From positions 18,977,651 through 19,019,265 of the forward strand of contig JBOZIK010000001.1 of assembly GCA_051453625.1 (NCBI GenBank): a DNA stretch of 41,615 nt, in the 5' to 3' direction. Under the pieces are notes generated by a model. That model worked only from the letters and a program-made list of their open reading frames with translations. It did not search any database and had not been told where the DNA came from. Below, one piece after another: positions 1 to 10,014 of this stretch. Position 1 is the stretch's first letter; every line of letters starts with the position of its first letter. Origin of the DNA: Welwitschia mirabilis. Lineage: Eukaryota; Gnetophyta; Gnetopsida; Welwitschiales. The position numbers were made by a program, and so were the translations under genes.

Positions 1-42
1 ATTCGTGCCCAACTATCCAAATAGTTATATTTTGGGGAAATC

Positions 43-50
43 TATAAATA
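43..50 (+). promoter_or_regulatory. TATA box of the 5' LTR
   Basis: TATAAATA lies in the LTR and is repeated at the equivalent place in the 3' LTR (3826-3833). Conservation in both LTRs and its place upstream of R fit an RNA polymerase II LTR promoter. Confidence 0.65.
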
Positions 51-272
51 AGAGGAAACACTCAAAAACACTAGAGCTTCACATTGGATTAGAGTTTTGA
101 AAAGAAAAGTTGCACTCTTAATCTAAAGGGTTTATCTTTGTACTACTATTCTTCTCTCACTCAACACTTACCTTTGTATCAAATCTAAGCAATAAGGCTC
201 CATTGTTAGTTCTTTCACTTGAGGGATCTAGAGCATAGAGGCTTCATTCCCTCACTCACCATTATACATTTC

Positions 273-409
273 TGAAGATTGAGACTTAGCCTACAGAACT
301 TTGTTTAAAGAGGTTGAGGATTAGTCTACAAAATTCCATTTATGAAGGTTGAGACTTAGCCTGGAAAAGTTTGCTTTGCAAGGTTAAAGATTAGCCTTGA
401 AAACATATT
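273..409 (+). repeat. Four diverged tandem units of about 35 bp in R/U5
   Basis: Each unit follows the pattern GAAGGTTGAGAcTTAGCCT followed by a less conserved run of about 15 bp. Units begin near 273, 310, 343 and 379. They are diverged from one another, so the duplication is older than the decay of this copy. Confidence 0.7.
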
Positions 410-645
410 ACATAGTAATGCAATAGAAATCCGAAATAGTTCTGGTTATTGACTATCTTCCAAGAGTGGAGTAGGATGTATCCCGGACCATTATAAATCT
501 TGTCTTGTACTTTTATTTTGGTTATGCTTTTTGATTTTATTTTGTTATATCTTTTTATGCACAATTCCTTTTAATATCAATAATTGTTTAAATTTTTTAG
601 AAGAACCTTTCCTCCTCAGCTCTCTCTGATTCACAATCCTACATT

Positions 646-657
646 TGATATCAGAGC
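646..657 (+). other. Primer binding site (initiator tRNA-Met type)
   Basis: TGATATCAGAGC differs at one base from the canonical plant Copia site TGGTATCAGAGC, which pairs with the 3' end of initiator tRNA-Met. It starts three bases after the LTR end. Confidence 0.85.
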
Positions 658-713
658 TCTAGATTGAGTCAACTCTAAGATTTTAACCAATATTTGACTC
701 AATAACCCTAGCC

Positions 714-2463
714 ATGAGTTTTCTTGCAAAAGGTTTCTCTATTTCTAGGCCTTCACTGTTTGATGGAATAAACTATGAATTTGGAAGACTAGAATGAGAA
801 TATTCTTAAGATCACATGATATAGATTATGAGAATATTTTGATCACAAATTATAGCCATCCTATCATAACGCAAAAGGATGTTAATGGAAATTCTATAGT
901 AGTGTTGAAACCAAAAAATAAATGGACTAAATTAGATAAAGCTAATGCTACTATTGATGCTTGTACTTTGAATGCAATTTTTTGTGCTATGAATGTANNN
1001 NNNNNNNNNNNNNNNNNNNNNNNNNNNNNNNNNNNNNNNNNNNNNNNNNNNNNNNNNNNNNNNNNNNNNNNNNNNNNNNNNNNNNNNNNNNNNNNNNNNN
1101 NNNNNNNNNNNNNNNNNNNNNNNNNNNNNNNNNNNNNNNNNNNNNNNNNNNNNNNNNNNNNNNNNNNNNNNNNNNNNNNNNNNNNNNNNNNNNNNNNNNN
1201 NNNNNNNNNNNNNNNNNNNNNNNNNNNNNNNNNNNNNNNNNNNNNNNNNNNNNNNNNNNNNNNNNNNNNNNNNNNNNNNNNNNNNNNNNNNNNNNNNNNN
1301 NNNNNNNNNNNNNNNNNNNNNNNNNNNNNNNNNNNNNNNNNNNNNNNNNNNNNNNNNNNNNNNNNNNNNNNNNNNNNNNNNNNNNNNNNNNNNNNNNNNN
1401 NNNNNNNNNNNNNNNNNNNNNNNNNNNNNNNNNNNNNNNNNNNNNNNNNNNNNNNNNNNNNNNNNNNNNNNNNNNNNNNNNNNNNNNNNNNNNNNNNNNN
1501 NNNNNNNNNNNNNNNNNNNNNNNNNNNNNNNNNNNNNNNNNNNNNNNNNNNNNNNNNNNNNNNNNNNNNNNNNNNNNNNNNNNNNNNNNNNNNNNNNNNN
1601 NNNNNNNNNNNNNNNNGGCAAGCCTTGGAGAAAAGATGGAGGAAGCCAAGATAGTAAGGAAGGTCTTAAGATCCCTTCCCAAGAGATTTGAACTGAAGGT
1701 GACTACAATTGAAGAAAGTAAAGATCTCAACAAGATGCCACTAGATGAACTATAAGGTAACCTTCAAACTTATGAGTTAAAATTTTTTAAAAATAGAAAG
1801 AAGATTTTTTCTTTTAAAAGTATATAGGAAAAAAGCTCACATCAAGAACCTGAAGAACATGGAATATTATCATTCATGGCACATGTGAATCCTACTATTC
1901 AATCACCAAAACTCTTTGAGCATGATGATTTGGACATGAGTGAAGATGAATAAGAGGAGGATGTTGAAGACACATCTCTTGAATTATATCAAGAATTTAA
2001 AAGGCTTGCCATAAAAGTGAATGAAATGAAAGGATTTGAAAAGGGAGAATGAAGTCATAAATCAAAGATACAAAGAGATTTAGGAAGAAAATACAAGTTT
2101 CATAGAGAAGTTAAGCCAATATTCACAAATCTTAAATAGATTTATAGAAGGATTAAAGAACTTAAGAAGATGCTTGGATTGGGAGAACTTACACATGAGA
2201 AAAGGGATAGTGGATTTGAAGGAAATAGTACATCCACTTCATCAAGCAAGGTGAGTATTATAGGTATAACATCTTTTACCAAAAATATAAATTGTCATTA
2301 TTGTTACAAATTTGGTCATTCAAAATCTAATTGTCCATATAGAAAAAGTATGTATTTTTCAAATGTTAATGCATTATCATTTAAATTTTCTTCTAAACAA
2401 TTCTCTATCCAAAAGTTAAGCAAGACCATATGGATAAAAGATAAGGATTTAGAATATTTTTGA
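714..2463 (+). pseudogene. gag: Broken Copia gag with UBN2-type region and CCHC zinc knuckle
   Basis: Gag would form the virus-like particle and bind element RNA. The first ATG after the primer site (714) opens a typical Copia Gag start (SLFDGINYEF), but one missing base near 783 shifts the frame; it resumes at 794 with MRIFLRSHD. After the N gap (998-1616) the UBN2-type block continues: KIVRKVLRSLPKRFELKV, then TIEESKDLNKMPLDEL and a stop at 1753-1755, after which NLQTYEL follows in the same frame. More stops follow. The last open piece (2170-2463) carries a complete C-x2-C-x4-H-x4-C knuckle, whose Cys and His codons run from 2293 to 2334. No protease, integrase or reverse transcriptase follows. 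Family assignment rests on motif recognition. The start, frameshift and knuckle are seen directly. Confidence 0.85.
998..1616. other. Assembly gap, 619 N
   Basis: Unknown bases inside gag. Any open frame drawn across it is not evidence of coding sequence. The length is not a round number, so it may be an estimated size. Confidence 0.99.
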
Positions 2464-3058
2464 TTCAAGAAAAGCTTAACTTTAATAATAGGTTATTATT
2501 TTAATTAATTATTGATTATTAAAATTTCTTTTAAATCATAAATTGTTGTAATATGATATGCTTATTGGAACCATCATTGTAATATTAACCTTGTTTTTAG
2601 AATTGCATCTTAATGGTGATTTGTCTTTGAGAAGATCTATCTATAAACTTTGAATATTTTGGTGTTTTACCTTGTCTTATAGTCATGAACATAACATTAG
2701 TTTATCTTATTGAAAACTATCATCTCACTTACATAATTTGAAACTCTATCATGATTATGATTTGGCATAAAGTTAGGGGGAGAAAAATATGATATTTCTT
2801 ACCACATATCTAAGGGTTATAGCTCTTTATCTCTCTTTTTTTTTCTTTTCCATTGATGTCAAAGGAGGAGAAAATATGATGCTTTCAAAAATATGCATGA
2901 ACTAAAAATGGTTTATTTTAAAAATACATTTTACACCCTTTTCTTAATATTGTTTATATGGATTTGTGAAAGGGGGAGCTTTTATGCCTTGCTAGAAAGA
3001 GATTAAAGATGAAATATTTGTTTGATCTTGAAATCACTATTTGTTTGCCATCAATGTC
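2464..3058 (+). mobile_element. Noncoding internal tail of the gag-only Copia, with extra polypurine-like tracts
   Basis: About 600 bp between the end of gag and the 3' LTR, where pol would normally be, shows no pol motif in any frame. It contains three polypurine-like tracts: 2775-2787, 2861-2874 and 2969-2978. The one at 2861 shares its left context (ATGTCAAAGG) with the final tract at 3059. Confidence 0.7.
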
Positions 3059-3070
3059 AAAGGGAGAGAT
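3059..3070 (+). other. Polypurine tract of the gag-only Copia
   Basis: AAAGGGAGAGAT sits directly before TGTTAAGA, the start of the 3' LTR. Plus-strand DNA synthesis is primed at such tracts in this family. Confidence 0.8.
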
Positions 3071-3304
3071 TGTTAAGATTTTATTTTTACCAATTAATAT
3101 CAAACTAATATGATCTTTGTAGAATGAAAATTAATTTTATAGGTGCAAAAGACTGTCAGATTTATATCCAAAAGATACCAAGATTTGGACATGTTTTGAT
3201 TAAAGTAACTTGAGTTTCTGTTGAAGGACTTAATGTAGAAGCCAATCAAACTTGGAAATACTTGTTTTGAGCTATTTTATGTGGGGTTAACTGGATTTTT
3301 AAGG

Positions 3305-3510
3305 GGTCAACTAGATCTAGACATGCATTTTTCAAGCTTTCCAATATGTACTATGTCTCACGAGATCGACCAGATTCATATGGGGTCAACTGGACCTAAA
3401 AGAAAACGGTTGACCGAATTTTAGATGGGGTCGACCGGACCTGTAATCTCAAGAGCTAGTATCCCTGAACTGAATGGAAAGGGGTCGGCCAAATGTTTCG
3501 AGGTTTTGAC
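3305..3510 (+). promoter_or_regulatory. Cluster of GGTCRAC / TTGACC motifs in LTR U3 (W-box-like)
   Basis: TTGACC or its complement GGTCAA occurs at 3305-3310, 3384-3389, 3410-3415 and 3506-3511, with related GATCGACC near 3365 and GGTCGACC at 3429-3436. TTGAC[CT] is the known core of the W-box bound by plant WRKY factors. The motifs are seen; binding and stress induction are inferred. Confidence 0.4.
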
Positions 3511-3778
3511 CAAACAGCATGGAAGAAGAGATTTTAAAGCAATTTTTTAACAATTACTTCACCAATTCTATCCATTGCAAATNNNNNNNNNNNNNNNNNN
3601 NNNNNNNNNNNNNNNNNNNNNNNNNNNNNNNNNNNNNNNNNNNNNNNNNNNNNNNNNNNNNNNNNNNNNNNNNNNNNNNNNNGGCCAAATGTTTCGAGGT
3701 TTTGACCAAATAGCATGGAAGAAGAGATTTTAAAGCGATTTTTTAACAATTACTTCACCAATTCTATCCATTGCAAAT
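3487..3778 (+). repeat. 96 bp direct duplication flanking a 100 N gap
   Basis: Bases 3487-3582 and 3683-3778 are the same 96 bp with two differences (C/T at the AAAC/AAAT position, A/G at GCAATT/GCGATT), separated by exactly 100 N. This is either a tandem repeat in the LTR or one sequence placed twice at a scaffold join, for example two haplotypes. Confidence 0.9.
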
Positions 3779-3825
3779 GTCAGATTAGTGCCCAACTATC
3801 CAAGTGGTTATATTTTGAGAAAATC

Positions 3826-3833
3826 TATAAATA
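3826..3833 (+). promoter_or_regulatory. TATA box of the 3' LTR
   Basis: TATAAATA at the position equivalent to 43-50 in the 5' LTR, with the same flanks (AATC before it, AGAG after it). Confidence 0.6.
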
Positions 3834-3911
3834 AGAGATAACACTTAAAAACCCTAGAGCTTCACATTGAATTGGATTTTTGAAAAGAAAAGTTACACTC
3901 TTGATCTAAAG

Positions 3912-4011
3912 NNNNNNNNNNNNNNNNNNNNNNNNNNNNNNNNNNNNNNNNNNNNNNNNNNNNNNNNNNNNNNNNNNNNNNNNNNNNNNNNNNNNNNNNN
4001 NNNNNNNNNNN
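3912..4011. other. Assembly gap, 100 N
   Basis: It separates the Copia 3' LTR from an unrelated LTR end. The length looks like a placeholder, so the true distance is unknown. Confidence 0.99.
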
Positions 4012-4100
4012 ACTTAAATTTAATTTATGTTAATTTTTGAAAAAAAAATTTACCCTTTTTTATGTGCTTCTTAAGTCCAACCCAAGTACGGGTTGTGACA
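4012..4100 (-). mobile_element. Terminal fragment of a Ty3/Gypsy-like LTR, minus orientation
   Basis: Read on the - strand from 4100, it starts TGTCACAACCCG and continues with CTTAAGAAGCA and an A/T-rich run. The same order of motifs starts at 41359 on the + strand. TGTCAC-type starts are known in plant Ty3 LTRs. The rest is lost in the gap. Confidence 0.65.
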
Positions 4101-5280
4101 GATTGTCAAGGCATGCATGAGAATATAGACATCAAGGTACATAGATGTTTCTATTTAAGAGAGACATAGATTTTCATATGACTCAAACTTTATAGCCAAG
4201 ATAGTTGAAACTGCATAACAAGCTCAGAGGCAGTGTAGCCTGACATAGATCTTTATTTACATAAGATTCCCCATGCTTACTACCAACAAAGAATTATTGT
4301 CAGTGGAAAATGTGAAGTGTTTAGGGATGAGAGCTAATTTTTAATTTTAAACCTTAATCAAAAAAATATTAAATTTTAAATAAGAGAAAAGTAAAAGGGA
4401 AACACTAAAAAGCACACATGATAACAGGAATTAACTTGATATAGTTAAGCTAAGTGGAACTTACTCAACATCCTAGACTTAGCTTAATTTATCCAAATTA
4501 CAAAAAAGTCTAAGTGAAAGAAAAGAGCAAGTCAAGTAAATCTTACTCCACATCCCAAGCTTAACTTGATGAGAAAATACAAGGTTAAGGACTTGAAATT
4601 AGAAAAAACAATGCCCAACATCCTTTGAAAAGCACAAAAAAATGCTTAAAATACTATGTCTAAGGCTTAAAAATGTGAAAAATGCCCAAAAAACTTTTAA
4701 AAAATTAAAAATAGCTTAAAAAAGCTAAAAATAAAAAAACTATCCATATGTGCAAAACATGGCTAATGGCTAAGCAATGGTTTAGCTAAATGCATATGCG
4801 TAAATAAGACTATGTCTAAGAAATCAATTAGCACTTCTGCATGTGTGTAGAAAGCAAAAATAATCAACATAAATTTTAAAAAAAAAATCATGTTTAACTC
4901 CATGGGAATTGAACTCCAAACCTCTACTGTAATAGACAACTACATTAACTATTACATCATGTTGGTGATTATAATGTCCATTAGAAAAATTAATAAATAA
5001 TTATTATGACAAAGAGCAGGAACCAAGGAGGTAGAAAACTAGAGTAGAGCGGGGTAATGGATGCAGCTGGAGCTAGCACTATAAATTAGTGGCTGGAGCT
5101 TGGATGAGTGTGCATTATAGATCTACAAAAGGAGGAGATCATAACTACACTGATATGCAGGTTCACAAGTAATTCATAAAAGACGCAAAACACAGAGTGA
5201 AGAGAGCCCGCCAGTGGTAATTTGTGATAAACCAACAGGAGTGGAAGATGTGAAGCTTAAGCGCAGACTATTAGAACACA
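4101..5280. other. Unassigned AT-rich sequence
   Basis: No open frame of note and no recognised element motif apart from the tRNA-like box pair near 4904-4956. It contains A-rich low-complexity stretches around 4640-4740. Confidence 0.5.
4904..4956 (-). repeat. tRNA-like box A / box B pair, possible decayed tRNA or SINE fragment
   Basis: On the - strand a box-A-like AATAGTTAATGTAGTTG precedes, by roughly tRNA spacing, a box-B-like AGTTCAATTCCC (consensus near GGTTCGAATCC). I cannot fold a full cloverleaf or assign an anticodon. It could be a decayed tRNA, a SINE head, or chance. Confidence 0.3.
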
Positions 5281-5380
5281 NNNNNNNNNNNNNNNNNNNN
5301 NNNNNNNNNNNNNNNNNNNNNNNNNNNNNNNNNNNNNNNNNNNNNNNNNNNNNNNNNNNNNNNNNNNNNNNNNNNNNNNN
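5281..5380. other. Assembly gap, 100 N
   Basis: A placeholder-length gap. The open frames drawn through it on both strands are not supported. Confidence 0.99.
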
Positions 5381-6230
5381 AAGAAGTACCAAAGCATGGA
5401 GGTACCAAAGAATAATCGATAGGTGAGCATCATAGAACATGGATTAGATTAACAGAGAGCGTAGGCATATGCTCAGGTAGTGTAGATCAAGGCACATAGT
5501 AAAATAGATGGTAAGTCAGTAAGTAGTTAAAATAGAAACTATAATAGTGCCACTAAAATCATAGAATCCCTCTATAGGTAAGACCCCCCTTAAGAGACCC
5601 ATAGGCATAGGTAACACAAGCGAGCAATGGATCAATAGATGGTAGGTGCAATGAACACCAACAACTAAGGTGAAAACAGAGAAGTGTAGACAAGAAGGTC
5701 CAGTGGTTGCTAGTTAACTTATATAAGAGTCATGGTTGGCAGATTTGATGGCATAGATCATAGCAGGGCATGAAAAGTAGGGAAACAATGCAAGACTAAT
5801 GTTGATCCAAAAGTAGATGATCAAATGAAATCACTAGCTATGATAGCATCCTGGTAGTTAAATTCCTTCTCATAAAATCAAAGCCAAGCCAAAGGAGATC
5901 ATACCAAAAGCTAACACAGAGTGGATTTGATGGTGAAAGCAGTAGGCACTATCATTTCTATGGTACTAAAAATGCCTGTCTTATTAGAAAATAGTAATGC
6001 AATCAAAATAAGCTAAATGAGTGATCATAGACAAGAAGGTTAATTTGTGTTGCATGTAGAAATGCTAGAAAACCATGCAAGATAAGAGAAAGCTACTTTC
6101 AAACAAATATTATAAAGAAGATCCAAATCATGCAAAGGTCCATGTAGTTTGAAACATAGAAAGATAAAGGTTATAAGAAGCTCAACAATGGTCAAGAAAC
6201 TTTAAGAGCCTCAAGAACCCTATCCTAGAA
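5381..6230 (-). mobile_element. Internal region downstream of a minus-strand Copia primer site, no gag recognised
   Basis: This lies just inside the perfect primer site at 6231-6242, so it should be leader and gag of a Copia element read leftward. I find no Gag motif, knuckle or pol motif in it. A purine run on the - strand (AAGGGGGGTCT, near 5581-5591) resembles a polypurine tract but is not followed by an LTR start. It may be a non-autonomous element or too decayed to read. Confidence 0.45.
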
Positions 6231-6242
6231 GCTCTGATACCA
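6231..6242 (-). other. Primer binding site, perfect initiator tRNA-Met match
   Basis: The + strand reads GCTCTGATACCA, the exact complement of TGGTATCAGAGC. On the - strand it follows TTTCTTAGAAAA, an end often seen in plant Copia LTRs. Confidence 0.8.
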
Positions 6243-6600
6243 TTTTCTAAGAAACACGAATACCAAGAAATGACAGCATAAGATTTCCAAAACATAAATT
6301 TTATTTCTCCTTTTCTTAATTTAACAAAGAGCTTACTTATATAGACAAGCACGTTACTAGATTTTTCATGAATCCATAGGCATGGGACTATGGTGTGTAT
6401 TAGTCTTAGCATCTGTGACATCAAATGTTTTATGTAAATACTGTGAACCTTTGATTCTCTTCCTAATCCATAACTATTAAACCAACTAGTGGTACCACCT
6501 TTCCTAAGTAGGTCCATTGGCATTTTTGTGCAGAAGCCTCTGTGGTTTGAACTAAGCTCTTCATGATTTATTAGAAACCTATCTGTCATTTGGACTGAAA
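6243..6600 (-). mobile_element. Copia-type 5' LTR, minus strand; outer end uncertain
   Basis: Sequence directly upstream (on the - strand) of a perfect primer site. A TATA box (CTATATAAG on the - strand, 6336-6344) lies about 95 bp from the LTR end, a sensible U3/R layout. The outer boundary is not visible because no partner LTR was found; 6600 is a guess. An open frame at 6182-6589 (-) simply runs through this LTR and the primer site and has no recognised domain. Confidence 0.5.
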
Positions 6601-6659
6601 TCTGTTTAAAACATATACGCCTTGGATTTGAGATGAATCATATTACCTAATTAAAAATC

Positions 6660-8600
6660 CTTTCAATGAAATGATGGATGTAAATGAATGGCATGCTCTT
6701 TTACTAGAATAGGCTGAAATGCAAGTATTCCAAATTTGTATGAATTCTAATACTAAATAAAACAAAGAACAGAGAATCTTATTTGGAAATGAACCTCAAG
6801 ATAATTCCCAAGAAAAATAAGTGTCTAGTTTCCAAGAACTAAACCAAAATGTCCAATCTGGTTTTCAATGCTTTTTCAATAATGCTATAACCTAGTCAAA
6901 TCAAGAATTATTAGACAAACTATACGACTACGACCTTAATCCACAAGCAGCCCAAAAAATTGGTCAAAACGTATCACAAAATCAACCGAATAATAACTTT
7001 ATTAATAAACTGCTTTTTCACTACTTATGATTTCAATGCTTAGAAACCTCTTCATGTATAGTTTAATCATTAATATCAAACAAGCTAGATTTCAAACCTT
7101 TTACAATTTAGTTACTATGCTATTTTTATAACTCATAATTAGAAGATCCTTACCTACATCTTAAGGAATTTAAGTGCGTGCTATTTATTCTACCTTAATA
7201 CCCCAATACCTATAACACCATTAAAGTCATCGTTTTGCTATTTTTCCTAAAGAATAATAGCTAGGTCTTAGCTTTATATCCTTAAATGTCTATCAATTAG
7301 AACATAAGCAGATTTAAATAAATCATTCATTATACATTTTTTCCCAGATCATAAAATGAAAGCTTTAAGATGAAAAATTATGAATTATTAATAAAAGGAT
7401 CATAAACATTTTTGCAAAGCATTAAAGAGTTTAAGAACTTGTTTCAAAAATTCCTATAACATGGATTCAATTCAGGAAGAGAAATTAATTTTTTTTATGA
7501 TAGATTGTCAATCAAGAATCAACAATTAGTTAATATGATTAGTAGAGGTAGTTTCCTANNNNNNNNNNAGTTTGGGATTATTTTGAGATAGTAGCAAAAA
7601 GTCTAAGAACTAGGAGACACTAATTAAACCATCTAGATCCTAGTCATCCATTACATCCACTAGTATTTTTAGAGTTTTAGATAATTTTGACATCAACAAT
7701 TGAATAGCTAAACTATTAAGAAGAGTAGAACTTCTTTTAATCTCCCCACATGAATGCCTTATCTACTACTTAGATTATCATGAAATTCTTGAGTATCCCT
7801 CTATATTTATATTTTAAAATACTATGAATGAAGAAGTCAATGCCATAGGACACTAGTGGCAGAGTAGTAAAAATAATCCATATTCAAATACATACAAACC
7901 TAATTAAAGGAACCATCCTTGTTTTTCTTAGTGATAAAATAATTTTCATAATTAAAATTATGTTAGTTAACTAAAAAACCTATTTCCATTAACATCAAAC
8001 TGATAACAACCTTTCTCATATACTCCATTTGAGGAACCATTGAGAAAATTCATGGATATTGAATCCCAAACTAAGGATGATCAAACCCAAAGTATCCATA
8101 ACCATGAATGAATTCTTAAGTAACATTTCTCTATCTTAATAAATTTTGAACAAATTGTCCAAACCTAAATCCAAATTCTTCAATAAATTCTCTCTTGTAT
8201 TAACCAAAAAGAACCTAGTAAACTCTTCATGAGCTCACAACAAAATTTAAAAGGAGTTAAATTCAAAAGATAATTAGGGCCTAATCAAATCGAGAAAACT
8301 AGGATCATTCCTCTTAGAACTAGGAAAGAGTTAAATACACAAATTGAGCAAAAGAGTTGAATACACAACTTAAGAAAAATGTAATTGAAGAAGAACTAAA
8401 TCTAATAGAAAACAATGAGAAGGTTAAAATATTAGAAGAATCTTTTCTTGCTTATCTAGAATTTCTACCCTTTTTGTAATAACTTAGGAAAGTGAATATT
8501 AAAAATAAATAACTAGAATCCTTATAGGTTTTCAAAGAGATCAAAATAAATATGCCACTATTAGACATAATTAGACAAATTCCCTCTTATGCTAAATTCC
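6660..8600 (+). pseudogene. gag: Broken gag of a Tat/Athila-like Ty3 element
   Basis: Stop-ridden but recognisable in the + frames. Around 7140-7175 DPYLHLKEFK matches the conserved start of the Ty3 retrotransposon Gag domain. Further on come FLQSIKEFKNLFQKF and FFYDRL (about 7420-7510), equivalent to the family blocks with WERFKDLL and FFYDGL. A 10 N gap (7559-7568) interrupts it, and a stretch resembling the AWDYFE block follows. Later, around 8540-8640, MPLLD..RQIPSYAKFLK matches the region just before protease in Tat/Athila polyproteins. Gag would form the particle. Many in-frame stops and shifts make it non-functional. Start not defined. Confidence 0.75.
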
Positions 8601-9241
8601 TAAAATATATGTGTATAACTAAGAAAAAGATATATGTTAAGAAGAATGCCTTGTTATTTTGGCAAATGAGGGTAATTGTACAAGATTAAATACCTCCCAA
8701 GTACAAAGATCCTAGTTGCCACACAATTTCTACCACAATTTAAGATAAACATCTTAGGCAAGCCTTCTTAGATCTAAGAGCAAGCATGAATCTTTTACTC
8801 CACTTGGTTTATAAGGAACTTAGCCTTAATAATCTTAAAAAGATAAAAATCTAATTCTAATTAGCAGATAGCTCATTGAAATTATTATTATAAATTTTAA
8901 AAGATGTAATTATTTAAATATATGATTACTACTTTCTAGTTGATTTCATTATCTAAAAAATGAATGCAATAAATTATAATTTAGTTTTAGTTATTTTAGG
9001 TAGACCTTTTCTAGCAATGTTAAATACTCTTATTAATTGCAAAAATAATCTCATGAAAATTTATTTTAACAACATGACAATGGATCTAAATGTTTTCAAC
9101 CCTATGGAATTACTAGGGGATAATAATAATGTTTATTTTATTTATGAAATTCATGATCCTGATTTTTCTTTTATTAAATTAAATACTTTTCTTCTCATAA
9201 TGATTTTACTGCTTTTGACTCACATTTCAAGGACTTATTAG
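8601..9241 (+). pseudogene. Broken aspartic protease region of the Tat/Athila-like Ty3 element
   Basis: Protease would cut the polyprotein. PPKYKDPSCHTIS (about 8692-8735) is the family lead-in. The active-site block reads LDLRASMNLL at 8768-8797, where the family has DLGAS; the Gly codon is now AGA (8777-8779). The C-terminal half is open for 93 codons (8960-9241): AMNAINYNL-type flap end, then VILGRPFLA, LINCKNNLMKI and NMTMDLNVFN, all well-known blocks in this lineage. The loss of the active-site Gly plus upstream stops argue it is dead. No reverse transcriptase follows. Confidence 0.8.
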
Positions 9242-10014
9242 AAAATCATAGAAACGCAGTAGGATGAGATACATTGACTTTAAACATTTAGTCTCTTTTG
9301 ATTGCATCTCTCATATTATTTTAAATTTATTAGATGTTTACATAGAGTTGATTTATAAAAATGATGTCCATCTTCTTCCCTTTTCAAATAACTGAAGTTT
9401 AGAGCCTCAAAGCCATAATATTTTTTCCCTTCGCATCCATGTAAAAAACTCCCTTATGATAGCACTTCCCAAAGGACAATCAATTCATTAATTCTTAAGG
9501 ATGTTCTTGTTACCACTAATCATAACCATCATTGTCCATTCAAACCATTCCATACAACCACTCCATTTTGTGATCACCTCATTAAATGCATCAACCATCC
9601 ATCCTTATCATCCATCTACGAATTCTTATGACTAGATTCTTATGACTAGATAATCCTAGTTGATGATCCTTAACAAATAAACCATTGCTAAGTGATCACT
9701 TTATCATTACCAATTAAGTAGAATTTAAGTTTACTTATATTTTTCACATAAAGGTTTTCCTTATTTTTAAGTTAACTTATTGAGGTTTGTTCTACTTAAG
9801 ATCTTAAAATTTAAAAATTGTGGTTGAAAAAGATGGAATCTATCTTTATATTATGTTTTTTTATTTTTAAGAATTTTATGGGGACAAGATTTTTTTTGAT
9901 TAGGGTAATGAGAAAATGACCCCTTTTATGTGCATAAAAATACTGAATATGAAAAGTAAAAGTTACAAGAAAATAAAATATCTCTTCTCCAAAAGTATAT
10001 TTTATTTACTTAAT

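Larger units (their letters stand above)
1..643 (+). mobile_element. 5' LTR (truncated by window edge) of a gag-only Copia-type retrotransposon
   Basis: The first bases match the 3' LTR from 3784 onward: both share GTGCCCAACTATCCAA, the same TATA box and the same GAAAAGAAAAGTT stretch. The window therefore begins roughly 0.5-0.7 kb inside the LTR, and only the end of U3, R and U5 are present here. The LTR ends in ACA at 641-643, directly before a primer binding site at 646. U5 carries four diverged copies of a unit of about 35 bp (see the repeat entry). The pairing of the two LTRs is seen directly; the LTR right end is inferred from the primer site. Confidence 0.85.
3071..3911 (+). mobile_element. 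3' LTR of the gag-only Copia, interrupted by a gap and cut at its right end
   Basis: It begins TGTTAAGA right after the polypurine tract and matches the 5' LTR from 3784 onward. A 100 N gap lies at 3583-3682 and another starts at 3912, so about 500 bp of R/U5 present in the 5' LTR is not visible here. U3 is rich in GGTCAAC/TTGACC-type motifs (separate entry). With the 5' part it gives an estimated LTR length of a little over 1.1 kb. Confidence 0.85.

Noticed and set aside
932-1755. Long open frames on both strands across 998-1616
   Set aside because: They are open only because the gap is unknown bases. Real gag signal is limited to the flanks on the + strand.
5174-5440. Open frames on both strands across 5281-5380
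   Set aside because: Mostly gap; no family motif in the real residues.
6182-6589. 135-codon open frame on the - strand
   Set aside because: It runs through the Copia LTR and its primer site; no domain recognised; position explains it as noncoding element sequence.
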